Assembly (NCBI GenBank): GCA_037447655.1
Contig: JBBHKE010002693.1
Location: forward strand, 64,001 to 128,000
Length of the DNA stretch: 64,000 nt
Direction of reading: 5' to 3'
From: Zygnema cylindricum
Lineage: Eukaryota > Streptophyta > Zygnematophyceae > Zygnematales > Zygnemataceae
The translations under genes were made by a program, and so were the position numbers. Numbering within the stretch: the first letter of the stretch is position 1; each line of letters begins with the position of its first letter. The notes under the pieces were generated by a model. It searched no databases. It was not told where the DNA came from and saw only the letters and a program-made list of their open reading frames with translations. Shown piece by piece: positions 53,738-64,000 of the stretch.

Positions 53738-54892
53738 TGGCCCTCAGAGTATGCAGATCCAAAAGAAGCTAATCTAGATAGTGCCGACTCCAAGTTAATT
53801 TAAACCCAAGTGACTGACCCCTTGACAGTCAGAACCCCAATATATATTCACCCCTGTGAAATAACACTTTCTGTGTGCTCAGTTCCACCACAGAATGCAA
53901 AGTTAGAATATGAGATTTGGACACATTCACCCACTTTGACTTTCCCTTAGAAATACAGCCACCCTGGCAGACAAAAACTCTGACCGACTACACTCCTGTG
54001 TAGCCTAGACTCCCCTGAGTCCGCAGCAAAAAGAATCACTGAAAATGGTCAAGTAAATTGATAGATATGGCTGGCCAAAGTTTGCCATTTATACAGAGTG
54101 CTCTCTGGGAGAGGCAGCTGCCTACCCAAAATTTTCTAAGTCCTATTCCCTCTCTAAAACTCTATCTACTGAAGTACGCCACCAATCAAATTACTGTATC
54201 GTACAGAAAAGTACAGGTGCCGGTGTACTTTCTGTACGGCCATTGTACGACATGGCCAAAATGTCGACACGTGTCAAATCAGGATTAGTTCCTGTAATCT
54301 CCGGAATTCCCGTAATCCAATGTTATTACGCCACGTGTTATCTGACGTGGCAAAGACCGTAAAACGCCAAAAGTACATTTCCGTGATCGCGGCGCCTATC
54401 GCGGCCGTCCGATCAAAACCGGCTATAATCCTAGCCGCTGAAATTCGACGCGCGGTATTCGTTTCGCTATCGAAACAAATGCGCGGTATCCGTTCTGTCC
54501 CCATACCGTACTTCGTACTAAATCAAACTGTATCTATGTACAAAGTATCTATAAGCCGTTAAACGGATTTATCTACATACAAAGATTTATATATTTATCA
54601 AACCTTATATATCGTAATATCATTCTTAGACTTAACGGCTAGAGCTAACGGCTAATGCCGATTGACGGACGGCAGGTACCAGGATCAATTCCTGCGTCCG
54701 GCAGCCTACTTTTGGTAAGTCTAATTCTCCCCCTGTCTTCTCTAGAGAGCCTAGGCAGCCATGGCTCTAGCTCCCTATCCAGCCTTCAGTGACTACAACA
54801 AGTGTGGGGGCTTGGATAGGGGAGTTAGAGGCAGACCGCCTCAGCTCTTTTTCTATCCTAATACAGACCTAGAAAATACCCAAATATCAACA
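53718..54892 (-). repeat. 5' LTR of the gag-only element
   Basis: It is the partner of 50120-51294. The primer-binding site GGTTATGGGCCCACCA (reverse of 53702-53717) abuts its downstream end. Confidence 0.93.
54087..54350 (-). promoter_or_regulatory. LTR promoter of the gag-only element
   Basis: On the - strand TATAAAT (54087-54093) is preceded by CACGTG G-boxes at 54268-54273 and 54332-54337 and by the ACGT-core motif in TGACGTGG (54343-54350). These motifs are typical bZIP/bHLH sites. The same arrangement recurs in sister LTRs, suggesting that it is the U3 promoter. Response to light, ABA or stress is inference only. Confidence 0.55.
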
Positions 54893-54897
54893 CAAAC

Positions 54898-55095
54898 TGC
54901 CTCCACCTCCTCTCTCTAGCCCCCATACTTGTTGTAGTCATTGAAGGATAGAGAGGGTGGTTGATCCATGGCTACCTTAGTTCAACAAGTTGATATTTTT
55001 TGTAGGTTACTAAAAATGTACCTGACAGACCCAAGATTTGATTCCTATCTAGAGGCTTCTTGTACTCTCTAGTCCAATCGAGGACACAAAGTTTT
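54898..55095 (+). mobile_element. 3' LTR of type B copia, right part (internally deleted)
   Basis: It continues the LTR from 50119 (TGCCTCCACCTCCTCTC) but loses about 680 bases between GATTTGATTCC and CTATCTAGAGGCTTC, then ends ACAAAGTTTTA. Type D copia sequence follows. Confidence 0.82.
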
Positions 55096-55494
55096 AAGTA
55101 GTAGGAAGTCTGATTTACATTATGAATTCCACTAGGCCCGATATAGCTGTAGCTGTCGGTGTGTTGAGCAAAAGTATAGAAAATCCACAAAGGAGATACT
55201 AGGAGGCAGCAAAAAAGTTCTTAAGATATCTTGTTGGGACCATAAATCTTTGGCTTACTTTGGGAGGGGACAAGGTTAGCATTAATACTTCGAATGATGC
55301 TAGGTATCGTGATGTGCCTAGTAAAAAGTATACAACTGGGTATGTTATTCGTATTGGAAGTGATACTTGTAGTTGGAGGAGTAAACTTCAAAAATTCATA
55401 GCACAATCGACTATGGAAGCCGAATACATGGCTAAGAGCGCAGCCTTGAAAGAGCTACTTTGGATTAAGGCATTTCCTCAAGAATTTGGGTTTA
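55096..55494 (+). pseudogene. Type D copia RT end and RNase H (continuation of 44666)
   Basis: It resumes with VVGSLIYIMNSTRPDIAVAV-type sequence, then the open stretch GGDKVSINTSNDARYRDVPS, WRSKLQKFIAQSTMEAEYMA and KELLWIKAFPQEFGFM. It was the right half of the gene cut by the type B insertion and is itself ended by a type A LTR at 55495. Confidence 0.83.
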
Positions 55495-56549
55495 TGTAGA
55501 AATTAATGATCCATTTAAAGTATTTTCTAGGTCTAAATAGAAATATAGAAAAAGTCGAGGCAGTCTACCTCTAACTTCTCTCTCCAACTCTCAAACTTGT
55601 CGCATTCACTGAGAAATTGGAGAGGGAACTAGAGCCATGGCAACCTAGGCTAACCAGAAGTTTACGGGATTATATATTAGTTAGGGGTCTTTTATTGCTA
55701 AAAAGATAGTGCCGGCTACAGGATTTTAGCCTTGTACCTACCGGCCGGCAGGCAGACGGTAGACGGTAGCCTTAGCCGTTAAGTCTTCATTGAATGTTAC
55801 GTAATATAGGGTATGATATCTAATTAAATGTTATTAAGTAGGAAAATTCATTTAACCATAACTGATTACGGGAGACATAGATCCATAATTGTAAAAATAC
55901 GGATAGCGGTACGGATAAGAATCCAATACCACGCATTTGTTTCTTTATAGAAAAGAATATCGCACATACATTTATTATGGCTATGATTAAATATGAATTT
56001 AATCGGACGGCCGGAATTAACGCCGAGATCGCGGAAGAGGATTTTGGTGGTTTATCGACATCGCCACATTGGATGACACGTGGCGGAATAACATTGGATC
56101 GCGGCATCTCCGAGAATTACGGGAAGGAATCCGGACATACCACGTGTCGACATATAGGCTATATCGTACGATGTTTGTACCGAAAGTACACCGGCAGCTG
56201 TACTTTTGTGTACGGAGCTGAATTTTGATTGGCTCCGTACATCAGTAGATAGAGTCTGTGAGAGAGATAGGACTTAGAAAAATTAGGAGATAGGACCCTC
56301 TCTCCCGGAGAGCTTCTGTACAAAAGGTCAACTTTGACCCTCCATAACTTACTGCTCAGGGGAGCAAATTCAGAGATTCTTTTTGCTATCGACTAAAGGG
56401 AGTCTTGTCTTCAGAGGGGTGAAGTTGGTCAGAGTTTTTGTCTGCGAGGGTGGTAGTTATTTTTGCTGAAACACAAAGGAGTCAAGGTTATCCTAGAGGC
56501 TTCTTGGAAGCTGTCCACTCTGAGGACTTATGGAGGTCTCAGAATTTCA
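55495..56549 (+). mobile_element. 5' LTR of type A copia element
   Basis: This 1055-bp LTR runs from TGTAGAAATTAATGATCC to AGAATTTCA, with primer-binding site GGTTATGGGCCCACC at 56550-56564. It inserted into type D RNase H. Confidence 0.9.
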
Positions 56550-56952
56550 GGTTATGGGCCCACCCTCTAGGGTACCAATCTTTAATGGAACTGGCTTCAT
56601 ATACTGGGAAAGTATAACGATAGGTGCTCTATGCGAAAAAAGGTTTTGGGGGATAGTAAGTGGACGGTTAGGGCGTCCATCAAGTCTAAGAATTCCTCCA
56701 GGGTTTGGAGGAAGCAGATTCACTAGAAAATAGGATCCACCTTCAACGGAGGAAACAAAAGAAAGAGAGGTGGTGGACAAAAGAAAGGAGAAAGAGGTGA
56801 CCACACTAATAACAAATGGTTCGACATTCATGTCACCTATTCCGAGGAACGAGGAGAATGATACTGAAACCTGGGACTTCAACAATATGGCGGCAAAACA
56901 CTTCATCCTACGCCATCCCCTCAAGGACTTGCATGTCCTCATTTGCAGGTAG
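56530..56952 (+). pseudogene. Type A copia gag, N-terminal part
   Basis: The ATG lies 20 bases inside the LTR (MEVSEFQVMGPPSRVPIFNG). FIYWESITIGALCEKRFWGI follows, then a TAG near 56731, then MSPIPRNEENDTETWDFNNM and KHFILRH. A frameshift near 56930 moves the gag core to the frame of the next feature. Confidence 0.85.
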
Positions 56953-58121
56953 AAAGGGCATCCGATCTTTTGATGGCTCTCATAGAGATGTACCGAAATG
57001 GTACGATTCAACAACAACAGTTGGCTGATCAAAAAGTTAAGGATTATGTATACAAAGGGGGGAAGATGTTGGATTTTTGCAATGAGCTTGCTACACTCTT
57101 CATGGAGCTTGAGAGTGCAGGAAAAGATTTTAGTGAAAAAGAAAAGGTTAACTGTTTACTGATGAAGTTACCCGATGAGTTCGAGAACATAGTCAACCGT
57201 GTGCAGGACTTGCCGGACTCAAGGTGGATATGGAACTCAGTGGTAGGGATGATTCTCGTTCGGGAGAATACGATTGAGATCCGAAGAGGAGGAAAGAGTG
57301 GCCAAGCCTTGGCAACTGCGACCGATTGGAGGAACAAGGATTCCCGGAAACCGGTCGGAAACTATGGGGGGAGGGAGCATAAAAATCAGACCGACGAGTT
57401 CGGACCAAGGGCTCCCAAAGGTTTATGTCATTTTTGTAAGAATCATGGGCACTATATGGCAGAGTGCACTAAGCTAACCGAGCTTCGGTTAAAAGTAGGG
57501 CAGGCCGGTGGTACCCCGAGAGGAAAAAAAAAGGCCCTTGTGACACAGTTACATGATGCGGAATTCGAGGACGAGGACGATGAGCTTCTTTTGGATGAGG
57601 AGTTGGAGGCGAAAAACGAGGTCGAAATACCACAAAGGCATAAATGTGCTTACGGTGGATTGAAAGGTGAAGCAGGCTGGATTGTAGATTCAGGTACCTC
57701 CATGCACATGTGTAAGGATAGGCACCTGTTCACTAAGATAAGAAATATTCCCACCGTAGAGATAGAGTACAAGGATGGGAGGATAGTCACCACTACTCTT
57801 GTAGGATTGGTAGATTTGAAAGTGTTAGTAGATGGAAAGACATCCATAGTAACGTTCTTTGATGTATTGTTTATTCAGGAGCTGAACAAAAACCTCATCT
57901 CTACATCCGTATTAGATGATAAGGGTTTTTTAACTAGCACTAGGGAAGGAGTCTTTACTGCTAGTTTTGAGGAGGTTGTCTATTTCATTGCTGAGAAAGG
58001 TAGCCATGGGATGTTTAGGTTGGTTTTAAGTAATGAAAAGAAAAAACTTTATTATGCTGGTGTTTATGATATTATGATGTGGCATAAGAGGCTTGGGCAT
58101 GTGAATCTAGACAAGTTATAA
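56943..58121 (+). pseudogene. Type A copia gag core, zinc knuckle, protease and pre-integrase (392 codons open)
   Basis: This is the longest undamaged part of the element. It contains LADQKVKDYVYKGGKMLDFC and LPDEFENIVNRVQDLPDSRW (gag core), zinc knuckle CHFCKNHGHYMAEC (about residues 163-176), an acidic spacer, the protease site GWIVDSGTSMHM (Asp-Ser-Gly at 57687-57695, intact), TFFDVLFIQELNKNLISTSV, and GAG-pre-integrase YYAGVYDIMMWHKRLGHVNL. It ends at TAA 58119-58121; reading resumes in frame at 58125. Confidence 0.88.
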
Positions 58122-58124
58122 GAG

Positions 58125-59379
58125 ATGAACAAGATGGGAGTGGTGGAAGGGATTAAGTTTAGTGAGAATGATAATATAAGTGATTGTAGTGGATGTGCTC
58201 AAGGTAAAACACACAGATTACCCTTTCCTAAAACAGCCACCTATAAGGGAGAAAAAATTCTAGATCTAGTACACACAGATATTTGGGGACCAGCTAAAGT
58301 GCCCTCACCGGGGGGGAAGATATTTATGATGACTATCACTGATGATTGGTCTCGGTATTCTCGAGTGTATTTTTTGAAAAACAAGTCCGAAGCTCAGGAT
58401 TGTTTTAGACAATATAAAGCATGGAGTGAAAAACTTCATGAAACTCCAATCAAGAGAATAAGGAGTGACAATGGTGGAGAGTATACTTCTAACTAGTTTG
58501 AGGATTTTCTGAGAGAAGATGGGGTCCAACACCAAAAGACAGTTCCAGAAAACTCGGAACAAAATGGGGTAGCAGAAAGGTTAAATAGAACACTAAGTGA
58601 TAGTGCTAGAAGTATGTTGTCGGATAAGAAGATAGGAAAAAGGTTTTGGGCAAAGCAATGAACTGTGCTAATTACCTCAAAAATAGAGTTCTTACTTCAG
58701 CTATAAAAGATCAAACACCTTATGAGAGATGGACAGGCCGGAAACCAGACTTATCTCACTTAAAGGTTTTCGCAGTCAAGTATTCAGTCTAGATACAGAT
58801 CGGTCTAATTGGAAGCTAGATCCTAAAGGAAAACCGGGATACTTATTAGGATATAATGAGGATGTTAAAGGATATAGAGTTTATGATCTAAAAAGAGAAG
58901 ATATAATATATCAAAAGCATCTAGTAGTTATGGATGAAGGAAAGTCTGTGGATCCCTTCAAATATACAAAGTCAGTAAAAATCAGATTTGAGTCAGAAAA
59001 TTCCGATGACTTTGAGCTCCCTAACTATCCGGGTTTTAGAGAAGATGACATTCTTGCAGATACAAATCAGACCGAAAAGGACTCGGCTGTGGAAACTCCA
59101 GTGACAACTCTACCCGAAGCGGAAGACGTGGTGGAAATTGATTCGGAATCAAGGGATAGGGGAGAAGCCGAGTTTGTTCGAAAGAATCCACGAGAACCAT
59201 CTATTTCGGCCTCAGATTTTGAGGGGGGAAGGAGAAGTAGCAAAAAACTACAAGAAAAACAGGTTAATAACAAGGTAACTAAACTATCTCATCAAGATGA
59301 ACCTCAAACTTATGGAGAGGCGATGACTTGGCCAGAAAAAAATCGGTGGAAGACACCCATTAATGAGGAGATGGCCTGA
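58125..59379 (+). pseudogene. Type A copia integrase and linker
   Basis: CSGCAQGKTHRLPFPK, core DLVHTDIWGPAKVPSPGGK (first Asp), TITDDWSRYSRVYFLKNKSE, RSDNGGEYTSN (second Asp), a TAG, then the Glu block NSEQNGVAERLNRTLSDSAR. A frameshift near 58655 precedes NCANYLKNRVLTSAIKDQTP, and another near 58765 precedes SQVFSLDTDRSNWKLDPKGK and KPGYLLGYNEDVKGYRVYDL. The linker holds NPREPSISASDFEGGRRSSK. All three catalytic residues are present but the frame is broken. Confidence 0.88.
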
Positions 59380-59382
59380 ACC

Positions 59383-60230
59383 ATGGCAGCCGATACTTGG
59401 GAGCTGGTGGATTGTCCACCTAACCGAAAACCAATCGGTTGTAAGTGGGTTTTTAAATTAAAACTGAACCCAGATAATAGAATCGAGCGCTATAAGGCCA
59501 GATTAGTGGCAAAGGGATTTACACAAAAGGAGGAAATTGACTACGAGGAAACCTTTGCCCTAATGGTCAGATTTCCCTCCGTCCGCATGCTTTTCACCCT
59601 CGCAGCAGCGGAAGACATAGAAGTGCACCAAATGGACATCAAAACAGCCTTTTTGCATTGAGAATTGGAAGAGGAGATCTTCATGCGGCAACCGAAAGGT
59701 TTGTGGAGGAATGAGAGGAGAGTAAGGTATGCCGGCTGATTAAATCTCTTCATGGTTTGAAACAGGCCCCAACAGTGGAATAAGAAGCTTGATGAGTTTC
59801 TTACCGGTCTGTGATATATTCGGATCAGCTCAGAACACTCAATCTATGTTGTCGAAGATGAGGAAGGTTTTATATTTATTGCAATTTATGTTGATGATTT
59901 GCTTGTCTTAAGTAAATCAATGGAAAAAATTAATAAACTGAAAAACGATCTTAAGGGGAGATTTGAAAAGAAGGATATGGGAGAAGCAAAATATATTTTG
60001 GGAATTTAAGTAGAGAGAGACCGGAAAAGAAAAATTATAAGATTGACTCAAAAGGAAGCAATAGGGAACATACTTGAAAAATTTCAAATGGTTTTAGCTA
60101 ATAGTTGTCCAACTCCAATGGAGTTGAAGAAGGGAAGTGAGGGGAGTGAGGAAGAAGGAGTCATAGTCTTAGACGAGGAATTATCTCCTGAGAACAGAAG
60201 TTCATGCAGACTATTCCTTACAGGCAAGTA
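59383..60230 (+). pseudogene. Type A copia reverse transcriptase
   Basis: [69 protein letters not shown] then TGA, frameshifted thumb region, active site IYVDDLLVLS (YVDD intact, near 59885-59910), AKYILGI before TAA, RKIIRLTQKEAIGNILEKFQ and SEEEGVIVLDEELSPE. About five stops and three frameshifts. Confidence 0.87.
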
Positions 60231-60873
60231 GTGGGAAGTCTAATCTATTTTATGAATTGTACCCGTCCGGATTTAGCAGCAGCTGTAGGAGTGCTGAGTA
60301 GAAGTCTAAATGCTCCCACTAAGAGGGATTGGGAGGCAGCTAAGAGAGTCCTTAGATATTTTTTGGGATCTATGGTTGCATTTGGGTGGGGAGAATACTG
60401 ACATCGCTACTTGGAGTGATGCCAGTTATGGTGATGCTCCGATGAGGAGATGCACTTCTGGATATGTATTATATGTGGGTGATGGGGCTTGCTATTGGAG
60501 TAGCAAACAGCAAAAAGTTATTGCTCATTCCACCATGAAGGCTGAGTATATGGCCTCTTGCTCTGCTGTAAAAGAATTGATGTGGGTCAAGTCTTTGCTT
60601 GGTGAGCTTGGTCATCTTAATAGTGGTGTGCAGAAAATATTTTGTGATAATCAGGCAGCAATTGCTATTTTTGCCAATCCTAAACATCATTTTAAAGCCA
60701 AACACATGGACATCAGACTCAGCTTTGTTAGAGAGAAAGTAGAAAATAAAATAATCAGTTTAGAGTACCGACCAGATAGTGAGATGGTAGCAGATATGAT
60801 GACCAAACTTGTGCCTTCCCCTAAGCTAATTTTCTGCAGGGAGAAGTGTGGTGTGAAATTAAAGATTGACTAG
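60204..60873 (+). pseudogene. Type A copia RNase H
   Basis: QTIPYRQVVGSLIYFMNCTR, a frameshift near 60360, GGENTDIATWSDASYGDAPM, SSKQQKVIAHSTMKAEYMAS, KIFCDNQAAIAIFANPKHHF, KHMDIRLSFVREKVENKIIS and the end REKCGVKLKID. The polypurine tract AATAAGGGGAG lies directly before the 3' LTR. Confidence 0.87.
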
Positions 60874-60886
60874 AAAATAAGGGGAG

Positions 60887-61668
60887 TGTAGAAATTAATG
60901 GTCCATTTAAAGTATTTTCTAGGTCTAAATAGAAATATAGAAAATGTCGAGACAGTCTACCTCTAACTTCTCCCTCCAACTCTCAAACTTGTCGCAGTCA
61001 CTGAGAAATTGGAGAGGGAGCTAGAGCCATGGCTACCTAGGCTAACCAGAAATTTACGGGATTATATATTAGTTAGGGATTTTATTGCTAAAAAGATAGT
61101 GTCGGCTACAGGATTTGAGCCTTGTACCTACCGGCCGGCAAGCAGACGGTAGATGGTAGCCTTAGCCGTTAAGTCTTCATCGAATGTTACGTAATATAGG
61201 GTATGATATTTAATTAAATGTTATTGAGTAGGAAAATTCATTTAACTATAACTGATTACGCGAGACATAGATCCATAATTGTAAAAGTAGGGATAGGGGT
61301 ACGGATAAGAAACCAATACCACGCATTTGTTTCTTTATAGAAAAGAATATCGCACATGCATTTATTACAGCTACGATTAAATATGAATTTAATCGGACGG
61401 CCGGAATTAACGCCGAGATCGCGGAAGAGGATTTCGGCGGTTTATGGACATCGCCACATCGGACGACACGTGGTGGAATAACATTAGATCGCGGCATCTC
61501 CGAGGATTACGGGAACGAATCTGGACATACCACGTGTCGACATTTAGGCCATATCGTACGATGTTCGTACAGAAAGTACATCGGCAGCTGTACTTTTGTG
61601 TACGAGCTGAATTTTGATTGGCTCCGTACATCAGTAGATAGAGTATGTGAGAGAGATAGGACTTAGAA
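60887..61668 (+). mobile_element. 3' LTR of type A copia, truncated
   Basis: It starts TGTAGAAATTAATGGTCC after the polypurine tract and matches the 5' LTR at 55495. It stops at GAGAGATAGGACTTAGAA, leaving off the last quarter; a minisatellite begins at the next base. Confidence 0.88.
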
Positions 61669-62387
61669 TGTTACCTAACTTACACAAATTGTTAGCGTTA
61701 ACAAGAATTGTTGTCTAACTTACACAAACTCTTAGCAATAACAAGAATTGATACCTAAATTACACTAGCTGTAAGCGATTACAAGAATTGTTATCTAACT
61801 CACACAACCTATTAGCTCTAACAAAAAGGGTTACCTAACTTACACAAACTGTTAGCGATAAGTGGAATTGTCACCTAAATTACACAAATTGTTAGCGATA
61901 ACCAGAACTGTTACCTAAATTACACAAACAGTAAGCGATAACAAGAATTGTTACCTAAATTACATAAACTGGCGCTAACAGGAATTGTTATCTAACTTAC
62001 ACAAACTGTTAGCGCTAACAATAATTGTTATATAACTTACACAAACTGTTAGCGCTACCAAGAATGGTCACCTAACTTACAAAAACTGTTAGCGATAAGA
62101 GGAATTATTACCTAACTTACACAAATGTTAACGCTAACAGGAATGTTTATCTAACTTACACAAACTCTTAGCGATAAGAGGAATTGTCACCTAAATTTAA
62201 AACTGTTAGCGATAACAAGAATTGTTACCTAAATTACACAAAGAATTAGCGATAAAAAGAATTGTTACCTAAATTACACAAAGAATTAGCGTTAAAAAGA
62301 ATTGTTACCTAAATTACACAAACAGGTAGCGATAACAGGAATTGTACCTAAATAACACAAACTGTTAGCGATAACAAGAATTGTTAC
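61669..62387. repeat. 40-bp minisatellite, 18 units
   Basis: The consensus begins TGTTACCTAACTTACACAAA and continues CTGTTAGCGATAACAAGAAT. I count 18 units (most exactly 40 bp, a few 37-39) plus six bases. Some units contain the perfect palindrome TGTTAGCGCTAACA. The array replaces the end of one LTR and abuts the first base of the next. Confidence 0.93.
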
Positions 62388-63433
62388 TGTAGAAATTAAT
62401 GGTTTTTAAGTATTTTCTAGGTCTAAATAGAAATAAAGAAGCCGAGGCAGTCTACCTCTAACTTCTCTCTCCAACTCTCAAACTTGTCGGAGTCATTGAG
62501 AAATTGGAGAGGAAGCTAGAGCCATGGCTACCTAGGCTATCCTCAGGTTTACGGGAAATTTATATTAGTCTAGGGATTAATTACTAAAAGGTATGTGCCG
62601 GCGGCAGGATTTGATCCTGGTACCTGCCGGCCGACAGATAGTAGATAGCCGGTAGCCTTAGCCGTTAAGTCTAGAGGTACTGTTACATAGTATATAGTAC
62701 GATATTTATTTAAACATGTACACGTAGGATAAATCATTTAACTATAACTGTTAACGGGATACATAGATATGGTATTGTAAAAGTACGAATTGCGGTACGG
62801 ATAAGATATCAATACCGCGCATTGATTTCGTAAGCGAAACAAATACCGCGCATGTATTTATTACGGCTACGATCAAATGCGAGTTTAATCGGACCGGAAT
62901 TAGCGTCGAGATCGCGGAAGGAGAATTCCGCGGTTTGTGCGCATCGCCACATCGGATGACACGTGGCGATGTAACATTGGAGCGCAGCATCTCCGAGGAT
63001 TAAAAGAGCGAATCCGGTTATTCCACGTGTGGACATTTAGGCCATGTCGTACAATGTCCGTACATAAAGTACACCGGCAGCTGTACTTTTGCTTACGCAA
63101 CAGTAATCTGATTGGTTCCGTACATCAGTAGATAGAGTATGTGAGAGAGATAGGACTTAGAAAAAATTAGAAGATAGGACCCTCTCTCCCAGAGAGCTTC
63201 TGTACAAAAGGTCAACTTTGACCCTCTATAACTTACAGCTCAGGGGAGCAAATTCAGAGATTCTTTTTGCTATCGAACTAGGGGAGTCTTGCCTTCACAA
63301 GGGTGAAGGTGGTCAGAGTTTTTGTCTGCCAGGGTGGCAATTATTTTTGCTTAAACACAAAGGGGTCAGGATTATCCTAGAGGCTTCTTGGAAGCTGTCC
63401 ACTCTGAGGACTTATAGAGGTCTCAGAGTTTCA
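62388..63433 (+). mobile_element. 5' LTR of a second type A copia element
   Basis: This 1046-bp LTR runs from TGTAGAAATTAATGG to TCTCAGAGTTTCA, followed by primer-binding site GGTTATGGGCCCACC at 63434-63448. CACGTG is present near 62960 and 63025. Confidence 0.9.
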
Positions 63434-63437
63434 GGTT

Positions 63438-64000
63438 ATGGGCCCACCCTCTAGGGTACCAATCTTTGATGGAACTGGCTTCATATACTAAGAAAGTATG
63501 ATGATAGGAGCTCTATGCGAAAAAAGGTTTTGGGGGATAGTGAGTGGATGATTGGGGCGTCCATCAAGTCTTGGAATTCCTCCAGGGTTTAAAGGAAGCA
63601 GATTCACCAGGAAAGAGGATTCACCTTCAACGGAGGAGACAAAGGAAGGAGAGGTGCTGGACAAAGGAAAGGAGAAGGAGGCGACCACACCAATAGCAAC
63701 TGGTTTAGCATTCAAGTCACCTATTCCGAGGAACAAGGAGAATGATACTGAAACGTGGGACTTCAACAATATGGCGGCAAAGCACTTCATCCTACGCCAT
63801 CTCACTCAAGGACTTGCATGTCCTCATTTGCAAGTAGAGAGGGCATCTGATCTTTGGATGGCTCTCATAGAGATGTACCAAAGTGGTACGATTCAACAAC
63901 AACAGTTGGCTGATCAGAAAGTTAAGGAGTATGTATACAAAGGGGGAAATATGTTGGATTTTTGCAATGAGCTTGCTACACTCTTCATGGAGCTAGAGAG
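63438..64000 (+). pseudogene. Type A copia gag, cut by the window end
   Basis: The LTR-internal ATG used by sister copies is ATAG here, so only the ATG inside the primer-binding site remains (MGPPSRVPIFDGTGFIY). Stops follow where FIYWES and SGRLG stand in relatives. The rest is open: MAAKHFILRHLTQGLACPHL, ASDLWMALIEMYQSGTIQQQ and YKGGNMLDFCNELATLFMEL, continuing past 64000. Confidence 0.85.

Larger units (their letters stand above)
50120..54892 (-). mobile_element. Young gag-only copia derivative (TR-GAG-like), complete
   Basis: It has two 1175-bp LTRs (50120-51294 and 53718-54892) that differ at only five positions by my count. Other parts are a half-tRNA primer-binding site (53702-53717, reverse strand), a polypurine tract (51295-51305), one long reading frame and a perfect CAAAC target duplication (50115-50119, 54893-54897). 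It lacks protease, integrase and usable RT, so movement needs enzymes in trans. It inserted into the 3' LTR of the type B copia. A TRIM LTR with a 155-bp flanking duplication sits in its 3' part. Confidence 0.93.

Noticed and set aside
61669-62387. CRISPR array
   Set aside because: Units are contiguous without unique spacers and diverge gradually; this is a eukaryotic minisatellite.

Overview
The window is a dense, nested pile of plant LTR retrotransposons; I found no convincing single-copy host gene, rRNA or CRISPR. It suggests a land plant or close streptophyte relative. Reasons: Ty1/copia and chromodomain Ty3/gypsy polyproteins of plant type, primer-binding sites that match plant initiator tRNA-Met, and target-site duplications of 5 bp. 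The species cannot be named from the sequence. A 10-base N gap at 19119-19128 shows that this is scaffolded assembly.

Layout. (1) 1-11107: a decayed chromodomain Ty3/gypsy element (G1, + strand), arranged as integrase end / LTR region / gag / protease / RT / integrase. It is broken up by a copia LTR fragment (3437-4370), a gag-only copia derivative (5590-7941) and a small tRNA-bearing TRIM element (8618-10536) that itself holds a 1.4 kb solo LTR (8678-10076). (2) 11108-19118: truncated copia elements and LTRs in both orientations. (3) 19129-22086: non-coding, repeat-rich sequence. (4) 22087-28410: a second Ty3/gypsy element (G2, - strand) with two zinc knuckles in gag, a protease, a cytosine-5 DNA methyltransferase-like domain between protease and RT, then RT, RNase H and integrase. 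(5) 28411-39141: LTR remnants, a gag-only copia copy and a nearly full-length copia element on the - strand with a solo LTR in its gag. (6) 39142-44666 plus 55096-55494: a different copia lineage (type D) with tandem, internally deleted units. (7) 44667-55095: a full copia element (type B) whose 3' LTR was split by a young gag-only element (50120-54892). That insert has LTRs about 99.6% identical, a perfect CAAAC duplication and an open 676-codon frame. (8) 55495-61668: a nearly complete copia element (type A). Then come an 18-unit 40-bp minisatellite and the 5' end of another type A copia element running off the window.

How the parts work together. The copia relatives share LTRs of about 1.05-1.19 kb ending ...GAGTTTCA. 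Their primer-binding site, GGTTATGGGCCCACC(A), is complementary to the anticodon arm of initiator tRNA-Met rather than its 3' end, and the gag reading frame already starts inside the 5' LTR. Nearly all polyproteins carry stops and frameshifts, many explained by C-to-T or G-to-A change. The exception is the gag-only element, which would need proteins supplied in trans. The most notable items are the methyltransferase domain inside the G2 polyprotein, the gag-only element fused to collapsed RT/RNase H relics, and the tRNA cloverleaf inside the TRIM LTR.
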